From: Lentisphaerota bacterium
Lineage (GTDB): Bacteria; Verrucomicrobiota; Kiritimatiellia; JAAZAB01
Direction: 5' to 3'
NCBI GenBank assembly: GCA_016199105.1
Contig: JACQHI010000274.1
Span: 1 to 11,440, forward strand
Length of the DNA stretch: 11,440 nucleotides
Part shown: piece by piece, positions 6,875 through 11,440 of the stretch
Layout of the letters: each line of letters begins with the position of its first letter
Position numbering within the stretch: position 1 is the stretch's first letter
The notes under the pieces: model-generated
The model's database searches: none
What the model was told of the DNA's origin: nothing
Seen by the model: the letters and a program-made list of their open reading frames with translations, nothing else
Program-made: the position numbers and the translations under genes

Positions 6875-7216
6875 TCAAATCCTGTCGCCGGGATCCGGCG
6901 AACGGGTGCGCCGATCCTGCTCCACCAAGCCGGGTGGCTGTCGTAAGTCCCATCTCCGAATGGGACCATCTTTTTGTACCCGATTGGGAGTCCGACAGGC
7001 TCCTGCTATTCCTAAAGAAAACGGAGCGCACCGGCGGTATTTCTGCGCTTCTACATAATCGCCGCATTCCACAGCATAAGGAATCGCAGGGCACACCACC
7101 TTTACAGTCCACTCATTCTCACCCGTTTTTTGGGGAGCGGATACAGCCAACTCAACACGAACCGGCTTTCCAGTGGGATCGTTTACATCGAAAGCAGTTT
7201 GAATAATCGGTTCCAT
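6875..7216 (-). CDS. Small hypothetical protein, possibly frameshifted at its C-terminus
   Basis: The frame encodes 113 residues that I do not recognise. The first ~58 residues (MEPIIQTAFDVNDPTGKPVR, then VELAVSAPQ, NEWTVKVVCPAI, ECGDYVEAQKY) read as a normal soluble beta-rich protein. The rest (from about residue 59) is rich in Arg and Pro (DGPIRRWDLRQPPG, DRRTRSPDPGDR) and looks like out-of-frame or non-coding sequence, so a frameshift or decay near 7040 is plausible. Third codon positions are much less GC-biased than in cutA or the isomerase, suggesting recent acquisition or weak expression. There is no clear Shine-Dalgarno before 7216. No signal peptide or membrane segment is visible. It lies 56 nt upstream of cutA with a hairpin between. 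Confidence 0.45.
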   Translation of the reverse strand: MEPIIQTAFDVNDPTGKPVRVELAVSAPQKTGENEWTVKVVCPAIPYAVECGDYVEAQKYRRCAPFSLGIAGACRTPNRVQKDGPIRRWDLRQPPGLVEQDRRTRSPDPGDRI

Positions 7217-7409
7217 ATTCGTCTGCGGCCAACGCCACCGCCGCTGTCACCCCCGGAGCAGCGCCGGCCATGATACCTAGACCATCTAGGTATAATGGCC
7301 TCGCCACTTGTTATTCCGTCGAGGACTTGGCCGGTTTATTCCTCTTCGCCACCGCGCTGAAATCAGAGATGAAGCAGTCTTTGATCATATTGCCTGGAGC
7401 CCAGCGTCA
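7217..7409. other. Intergenic stretch with small unassigned reading frames
   Basis: This gap between two minus-strand genes contains the palindrome at 7273-7293. It also holds a 25-codon minus frame (7388-7311; starts MIKDCFISDF, ends KPAKSSTE) preceded by AGG 5 nt upstream. A second frame in the same register starts at GTG 7307 and ends at 7152 (51 codons; includes LYLDGLGIMAGAAPG and VALAADEYG), overlapping the start of the 6875-7216 gene in another frame. Both read more protein-like than random, but neither has a strong start. They could be remnants of a longer decayed gene. No tRNA or other RNA gene was recognised. Confidence 0.3.
7273..7293. promoter_or_regulatory. Perfect 9-bp palindrome with 3-bp spacer, operator-like
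   Basis: ATACCTAGA (7273-7281) and TCTAGGTAT (7285-7293) are exact inverted copies separated by CCA. The right end overlaps TATAAT (7291-7296) on the plus strand, but no matching -35 was found. The symmetry and 12-bp half-site pitch are typical of a dimeric repressor site. No regulator gene lies in the window. Confidence 0.4.
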
Positions 7410-7847
7410 CTACCGAGGCGGTTCGAGACCCGCATCCGCGCGGGTTGAAGAATCGCCTCCGGAAGATTGCCGGACATCCTTTTCGAGTTTCTCCAGCCGT
7501 TTCCACATCGAGACGATAAGACGGTCGTATGTTTGGCCTCTAATCTCCACGATAAGCAACCCGATAAATATGCCAAGAATACAAGCCGCCATAAGCCCAA
7601 GCGCATACATTCTTGATGCTGCAATGGACAAGTTTGCATAGGTGCTGAGCAAGTCAGGCAGCTGTTGTTCAAGATTGGCAATGTTAAACGTGTAAGGGAG
7701 CACCGGGCTTATAACGTGCGTTGCTTTTTGATAGGCCGCGATCGCCAGCCCCAAGAGCACGCCATAGAGGGGTATCACGAAGCAAAGCGCAATGATCCGT
7801 ATCTTGCGTTTCTGCATCTGTTCAATCATTTTCTGTTCTGAGATCAT
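7410..7847 (-). CDS. Small two-helix membrane protein of unknown function
   Basis: The 145-residue product is not recognised. Residues 1-16 are charged (MISEQKMIEQMQKRK), followed by a membrane helix at about 17-38, a loop of about 40 residues with PYTFNIANLEQQLPDLLSTY, a second helix at about 81-100 (YALGLMAACILGIFIGLLIV), and a cytosolic charged tail with a short coiled-coil-like stretch (MWKRLEKLEKDV, 114-125). Both termini are predicted cytoplasmic, with the loop outside. The start is supported by AAGGA 6 nt upstream of the ATG. Codon use is less GC-biased than in the metabolic genes. It is divergent from the gene at 8120 and 193 nt upstream of the 6875-7216 gene. Confidence 0.75.
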   Translation of the reverse strand: MISEQKMIEQMQKRKIRIIALCFVIPLYGVLLGLAIAAYQKATHVISPVLPYTFNIANLEQQLPDLLSTYANLSIAASRMYALGLMAACILGIFIGLLIVEIRGQTYDRLIVSMWKRLEKLEKDVRQSSGGDSSTRADAGLEPPR

Positions 7848-8039
7848 GACCTGTCCTTATCATGAAATCCGATATTATCATCCCTTTTCAAGAAACCCAA
7901 CGAACAGAGGAATCGATCGGCGGCGCGGCGAGTCTCTGTGTACGGTTGATTCTCATGCAGACGTTCCCGGTTTGCTTCACCGAATCCTGCCTTTACGCTG
8001 AAATGTTGCACGCCGGAATTGTCAGACAGCCCCGCGGGT

Positions 8040-8067
8040 TTGTCAAACGCAGAAGCAGAAGTATCAT
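8040..8067 (+). promoter_or_regulatory. Likely sigma70-type promoter of the PA14/PKD-like gene
   Basis: TTGTCA (8040-8045) and TATCAT (8062-8067) are each 5/6 matches with a 16-nt spacer. Transcription would begin near 8074, giving a leader of about 46 nt to the ATG at 8120. It would exclude the upstream in-frame starts at 7862 and 8066. The 7848-8119 gap holds nothing else I can assign. Confidence 0.45.
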
Positions 8068-8119
8068 GCGTTCTATATCTTCATTCCTTTCGAGCCCCGG
8101 GTGGTATAGACTGACCGCC

Positions 8120-10222
8120 ATGGCTGGACTTGCGGAGAACAACATTCTGAAGCGGGCGGCGGCGCGGCTGGGGCGTCCGCACGGGCCGGCCTGGGGCGTT
8201 ATCATGTCCGCCTTCCTGGCCGGATCGCTTTGGGCCGAAACGTCCGAGCCGCCCTGGCAGGTAAATGCAACGCCGGTCCGGTTTTTCCTGCAAAAAAACG
8301 AAAAGTCGCCGTGGCCGGCGGAGGTCGGGACCGCGGCAATCTGTGGCCTGTTCCCAACCGGCGGCCTGATCGGCGTGGTGACGCGCGGCGGCAAAGCCGT
8401 GCCGTCAAAAGTGCTGTGGGCGGCGGAAGGCGAACCCCTCAAAATCCTCTTCGACACGTCAGATCACGAACAGGCCTATGATGTGGTTGTCGGGCTGGAA
8501 CCGGCTTCCAATGCCGTGCCGGACTGGGAGCCCCGCGCCGGACTGGTGCTGGAAACCCGGGACTATGCGGAGTGGCCGCTCGACACATTGGCGCAAATGC
8601 AGGACGCCTGGGGAAAAGGACGGCAGGTTTTTGGACGAAGCCTCGTCCCTAAAATTTTCGACGGAATCCACCATCACGGGCCGTCTCAGAATTTCATGGG
8701 GCGCTATACCGGCGCCTTCTGGGTCGGCAATGCCGGTGCGTATGCGTTTGCGACGTTATCGGACAACTCCTCGTTTCTCCTGATCGACGGAAAGCCGGTG
8801 GCGGAGTGGCCGGGCACGCACAACCTGCATGGGGGGCGGAGGGGCGAACATCACGGCCAGGCGCAACTGCAGGCAGGGACACACAGCCTCGAATATTTTT
8901 GCGTTCAGAAGGCGGCGCCTGCCGTCGCGGCGGTCGCGTGGAAAAGACCCGGCCAGGACCGCTTCGAGATCATGCGCGAGTCGGCCTTCGTTCCCGTGGC
9001 CGGTTTCCATGCGGCCGATTGGGCTTCGGCCCCGGGCGGGACCATGGCCGCCTACTTCGAATGGACGATGGTGGAACACGCCTCGGCGGCGGACTCGACC
9101 CTGGTCACCGCGGAATTCCGGGCGATACCTTTGGACAAAGACAGCGTCTACCGGTGGAATTTTGACGATGGCGCGACGGCGACGGGCGCGGTTGCGCGCC
9201 ACGTGTTTCTGTGTCCGGGTCTTCGCTCGGTCCGGCTTGAGGTGACGGATAAGAACCACCGGGTCTCCTCCGTCGAGCAGAAGGTGCGCATTCATTCCCG
9301 GTGGTTGCAGGTGGAGGAGTGTCCGCGGGTGGTCGTGGAGCGTCAGAAAGCGGAGCTGGCTGCCTGCAATCTTTCCGCCTTGCCGGTACGGGATCTACGG
9401 GCCGCCGCGATCTTCGCGGCTGCGGAACAGGAACGGGTCTGGCTGGTTCAATTGGGGGACGCGTGTCTGAAACGGAAAGCGGAGTTTGGGCCGGACACCG
9501 CCGGCCTGTTCGCCCTGCTGGCGGGCAACTATGAGCATCCGGACGTGCGCGCCCTTGACCGGGCCTTGCAGGCCTATCGGACGGCGATCGAGCTCAAGCC
9601 TCCGGACCGGAAACTGGAGGCGCGGACCCGGCTCCAGATGGCCGGCCTGCTGATCCATGGGTTGGCGGATGCGGGCCAAGCGGCTGAACTGCTCCGGTTG
9701 CTTGACGCGGCGCAGTTGGACGAACACGGAAAGCGGCTGCAGAGGATTTACCTGGCGGATATCATGCTGGCGCAGGGCGACGCCGGCCAGGCGCAGGAGG
9801 TCTATCTCCAAATCGGCGGCACGGCGGGCATGGCGGATGTCCGGCAGGCCTTGAAGCAGACCGTTCGGCTGGAGATGGCGCTGAACTACATCACGCGGGA
9901 GGAATTTGACGGGGCGTACGGGATCCTCAAGGCCCTGGAATGGGAGATACCGGTCAAGCGGCTATCCACGCAGACGGGCTTTGCGTTGATCGTCACGCAT
10001 CTCTGCCGGAAGGAATATCCCCGGGCGCTCGCCCGTTGCCGTCTGCTCGCCCAGGCCGGCCTGACGGGAGAGAACCAGGCCCACCTGCTTTATCTCACCG
10101 CCGAAACGTACACCGACATGGGGCAGACGACACAAGCGCTGGAGGTCTGCCGGCAATTGATCTCCGAATTCCCCAACACGGAATTCGCCGCCCGGGCCAA
10201 GGACAAGATGGAGAAACGGTGA
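8120..10222 (+). CDS. Exported PA14-like / PKD-like protein with C-terminal helical (TPR-like) repeats
   Basis: With the start at 8120 the product is 700 residues. Residues 24-39 (AWGVIMSAFLAGSLWA) form a hydrophobic segment ending at LWA before ETSEPPW, a plausible signal peptide after a long basic n-region. Residues about 176-280 (GRYTGAFWVGNAGAYAF, then SDNSSFLLIDGK, then AGTHSLEYF) have the PA14-like pattern of small-ligand or glycan-binding beta-barrels. Residues about 320-393, with YRWNFDDGA (344-352) and RSVRLEVTD, match a PKD-type Ig fold. From about 470 onward the protein is helical with TPR-like units (ALDRALQAYRTAIELKP, AETYTDMGQTTQALEVCRQL, then ISEFPNTEFAARAK). A periplasmic or surface assembly role is inference. 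The reading frame is open back to 7862, but that part is AT-richer and the promoter lies inside it. No good Shine-Dalgarno supports any start. Confidence 0.8.
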   Translation: MAGLAENNILKRAAARLGRPHGPAWGVIMSAFLAGSLWAETSEPPWQVNATPVRFFLQKNEKSPWPAEVGTAAICGLFPTGGLIGVVTRGGKAVPSKVLWAAEGEPLKILFDTSDHEQAYDVVVGLEPASNAVPDWEPRAGLVLETRDYAEWPLDTLAQMQDAWGKGRQVFGRSLVPKIFDGIHHHGPSQNFMGRYTGAFWVGNAGAYAFATLSDNSSFLLIDGKPVAEWPGTHNLHGGRRGEHHGQAQLQAGTHSLEYFCVQKAAPAVAAVAWKRPGQDRFEIMRESAFVPVAGFHAADWASAPGGTMAAYFEWTMVEHASAADSTLVTAEFRAIPLDKDSVYRWNFDDGATATGAVARHVFLCPGLRSVRLEVTDKNHRVSSVEQKVRIHSRWLQVEECPRVVVERQKAELAACNLSALPVRDLRAAAIFAAAEQERVWLVQLGDACLKRKAEFGPDTAGLFALLAGNYEHPDVRALDRALQAYRTAIELKPPDRKLEARTRLQMAGLLIHGLADAGQAAELLRLLDAAQLDEHGKRLQRIYLADIMLAQGDAGQAQEVYLQIGGTAGMADVRQALKQTVRLEMALNYITREEFDGAYGILKALEWEIPVKRLSTQTGFALIVTHLCRKEYPRALARCRLLAQAGLTGENQAHLLYLTAETYTDMGQTTQALEVCRQLISEFPNTEFAARAKDKMEKR

Positions 10223-10291
10223 CCCCTCCGTCGTCTGGACTTTGGAGGACAAGCGGCCGACGCTACATCCGGTAAGGAACACAGATCTTGC

Positions 10292-10564
10292 ATGAAAACG
10301 CTTTCATTCCAAATTCCCGACGAGGTGTATGACACGCTCGCACAAGAGGCGACGCGGCAGGGCCAATCCGCCGAGCACGAGGCCTTGCTCTGGCTGGCGC
10401 GCCACAGCCCCCGTGCGTCCGCGGCGACTCTCCGCCGCAACCGGCAGCGCCGCCATGCGTTCGAGCGCCATTTCGGAGAATGGAACAGCGGGAACCCGAA
10501 TGCCGGCGACAACCGCGCCATCGACGCGGATCGCGCGCGCGCCGTCGGCGCGCATGAATCCTGA
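10292..10564 (+). CDS. VapB-like antitoxin of a type II toxin-antitoxin pair
   Basis: The 90-residue product begins MKTLSFQIPDEVYDTLAQEA, the beta-strand and helix of a ribbon-helix-helix-type DNA-binding domain, followed by a second helix (SAEHEALLWLARHS). The C-terminal part (RHAFERHFGEWNSGNPNAGD, then NRAIDADRARA) matches the toxin-embracing tail seen in antitoxins paired with PIN toxins, so the antitoxin looks complete. Normally it would neutralise the adjacent toxin and repress its own operon. The toxin here is only a fragment starting 2 nt later. AAGGA lies about 12 nt before the ATG, slightly far. The gene starts 69 nt after the PA14/PKD-like gene. Confidence 0.78.
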   Translation: MKTLSFQIPDEVYDTLAQEATRQGQSAEHEALLWLARHSPRASAATLRRNRQRRHAFERHFGEWNSGNPNAGDNRAIDADRARAVGAHES

Positions 10565-10566
10565 TA

Positions 10567-10734
10567 ATGTTGCACCGTTCCGACCTTCTCCTGTTGCGTT
10601 CCCGTTCCGACAAAACCTATTCGCTTTGCGACGCGGTCAGTTTTCTGGTCATGCGCCAGCGAGGTGTCTCCATCGCCCTGACAACCGATCATCACTTCGC
10701 CCAGGAAGGCTTCACACAGGCGCTGCCGGCATAA
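10567..10734 (+). pseudogene. C-terminal remnant of a PIN-domain (VapC-type) toxin
   Basis: A 55-codon frame starts 2 nt after the antitoxin stop. Its sequence SDKTYSLCDAVSFLVMRQRG, followed by VSIALTTDHHFAQEGF, is the hallmark C-terminal third of PIN ribonucleases: the DK-x-x-SL-x-D segment and the T-x-D-x-x-F segment with later acidic metal ligands. PIN toxins are usually about 130-145 residues, so the N-terminal ~85 residues, including the first catalytic Asp and the central Glu, are absent. No remnant of them is visible upstream, because the antitoxin tail is intact right up to the junction. This points to an internal deletion. The fragment should be inactive as a nuclease; whether it is still translated is unknown. 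Confidence 0.8.
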
Positions 10735-10756
10735 AAGCCCCCTGCCGGACTATTCA

Positions 10757-10828
10757 GGGTGAAACAGGCTTCCAGCCTGTCATCACGTCCACCATCCGAG
10801 AGGACAGGCTGGGAAGCCTGTCTCACCC
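10757..10828. repeat. Long nested inverted repeat, REPIN/MITE-like
   Basis: The left arm 10757-10781 (starts GGGTGAAACAGGCTTCC) and right arm 10803-10828 (ends GAAGCCTGTCTCACCC) are inverted copies with one mismatch and one extra base, around a 21-nt loop. Each arm is itself a small palindrome (ACAGGCT ... AGCCTGT). Two REP-like palindromes in inverted orientation form the REPIN arrangement mobilised by RAYT transposases. It lies between convergent genes and could also act as a bidirectional transcript end. Confidence 0.75.
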
Positions 10829-10941
10829 TTGTCCATCCCCCTCCTTTTTCGAACGGCGTCGCGGCAAGCGCGCGCCCTACGGGATCGAACTCTTCGTTAG
10901 CCGACCGGCATCCCCTCCAACCGTGAACCGCCCCGCCTGCA

Positions 10942-10959
10942 ATCCGTCAGCCGACGGAT
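10942..10959. other. Short hairpin between convergent genes
   Basis: ATCCGTC (10942-10948) and GACGGAT (10953-10959) are perfect inverted copies with a 4-nt loop, 40 nt past the stop of the minus-strand repeat-protein gene. No T-tract follows on either strand, so it is not a classic terminator. Confidence 0.3.
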
Positions 10960-10998
10960 AGCACTGCGGGCAGGTGAACCGTTAAACCCTGCCCCCTT

Positions 10999-11440
10999 TT
11001 ATTCCACCGCGCCGACGGCGGCCATGCCGGGACCGCCCCAGGCCGTGGCCCAGGAAATCAGCGAGCCCGATGCCGTGAAAATGAACCACTGGCCCGCCGT
11101 CTCGTTGTACACCGCCAAGTCCGACTTGCCGTCCCCATCGTAATCGCCCGGCACAGGCACGAAACCCGAGCCCCCGCAACTTGTCCCCCACATCAGGATG
11201 GCGCCGGCCACCGTCCGTCCGTACCAGGTTCCCAGCGTCCGGTTATAAACCACCAGATCGGCGATCCCATCCCCGTCATAATCCCCAGGAACGGCCACGA
11301 AGCCCGGCCCGCCCCAGGCCTGTCCCCACAGGATCATGCTTCCATCCACCCCGCGGACATACCAGGCGGCCGTGCTCTCGCTGTACACCGCCAAGTCCGA
11401 CTTGCCGTCCCCATCGTAATCGCCCGGCACAGGCACGAAA
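10999..11440 (-). CDS. FG-GAP/VCBS-like DxDxDG repeat protein, C-terminal end (5' end outside window)
   Basis: The minus frame is open from the right edge to a TAA at 11001-10999, giving 146 complete codons of the C-terminus. A GTG at 11436 is internal to a repeat and is not the start. Three 46-residue repeats are visible, each with VPGDYDGDGxxDLxVY, then WY or WF, then ILxW-type strands and GGxG; the last ends MAAVGAVE. DYDGDGKSD fits the calcium-binding loop DxDxDGxxD found in FG-GAP/VCBS beta-propeller blades. Such proteins are usually secreted or surface-bound, often with catalytic or adhesive domains at the N-terminus, which is not visible here. There is no membrane anchor or sorting signal at this C-terminus. 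Confidence 0.88.
   Translation of the reverse strand, partial: FVPVPGDYDGDGKSDLAVYSESTAAWYVRGVDGSMILWGQAWGGPGFVAVPGDYDGDGIADLVVYNRTLGTWYGRTVAGAILMWGTSCGGSGFVPVPGDYDGDGKSDLAVYNETAGQWFIFTASGSLISWATAWGGPGMAAVGAVE
11026..11439 (-). repeat. Three in-frame 138-bp coding repeats
   Basis: Units are 11439-11302, 11301-11164 and 11163-11026. The outer two are nearly identical in DNA over their 5' parts: 11377-11440 and 11101-11164 differ at one base in 64. The middle unit has clearly diverged, so the order is A-B-A. Confidence 0.8.

Noticed and set aside
7385..7440. tRNA-like T-arm (GGTTCGAGACC near 7420)
   Set aside because: The flanking bases do not form a T-stem and no acceptor or anticodon arm fits; the stretch is the 3' end of the membrane-protein gene.
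7862..8119. N-terminal extension of the PA14/PKD-like protein to 7862
   Set aside because: AT-richer, no domain-like sequence, and a good promoter (8040-8067) lies inside it.
10329..10961. Plus-strand 210-codon frame across the toxin-antitoxin remnant
   Set aside because: Out of frame with the recognisable antitoxin and PIN sequences and runs through the inverted repeat.

Overview
The window looks like a chromosomal segment from a Gram-negative-type environmental bacterium, roughly 60% GC. Large, low-complexity secreted proteins (a Gly-rich/BACON-like protein, a PA14/PKD-like protein with helical repeats, a DxDxDG repeat protein) lie among ordinary metabolic genes, and intergenic DNA carries short tandem heptamers. 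This style is common in the PVC group (Kiritimatiellota, Lentisphaerota, Verrucomicrobiota). That placement is inference from style; no rRNA or marker gene is present.

Layout. Positions 1-2576 (minus) hold the first ~858 codons of a huge surface protein that runs off the left edge. Positions 2652-6818 (minus) hold a co-directional block: a medium-chain dehydrogenase/reductase that has lost nearly all zinc ligands, a long-chain acyl-CoA synthetase, a parvulin-type peptidyl-prolyl isomerase without a signal peptide, and cutA. Hairpins follow the dehydrogenase and the isomerase, so the block is probably several transcripts. Two intergenic gaps in it are filled by degenerate tandem heptamers sharing the core RRGTG. 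Positions 6.87-8.1 kb are visibly AT-richer and hold two small minus-strand genes of unknown function, a perfect operator-like palindrome and a divergent promoter region.

Positions 8120-10222 (plus) encode a predicted exported protein with a PA14-like module, a PKD-like module and a long helical-repeat tail. It is followed by a toxin-antitoxin remnant: an intact VapB-like antitoxin and only the C-terminal third of its PIN-domain toxin. A long, nearly perfect inverted repeat (REPIN/MITE-like) separates this from a minus-strand gene entering from the right edge, which carries three 46-residue DxDxDG repeats ending at its C-terminus.

Functionally, the acyl-CoA synthetase and dehydrogenase may belong to one lipid or alcohol pathway, but nothing in the sequence proves it. 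The secreted proteins point to an exoproteome active at the surface or on polysaccharide. No CRISPR array, tRNA, rRNA, transposase or phage gene was seen. The features most worth a second look are the heptamer arrays, the toxin deletion, the zinc-less dehydrogenase and the REPIN-like element.
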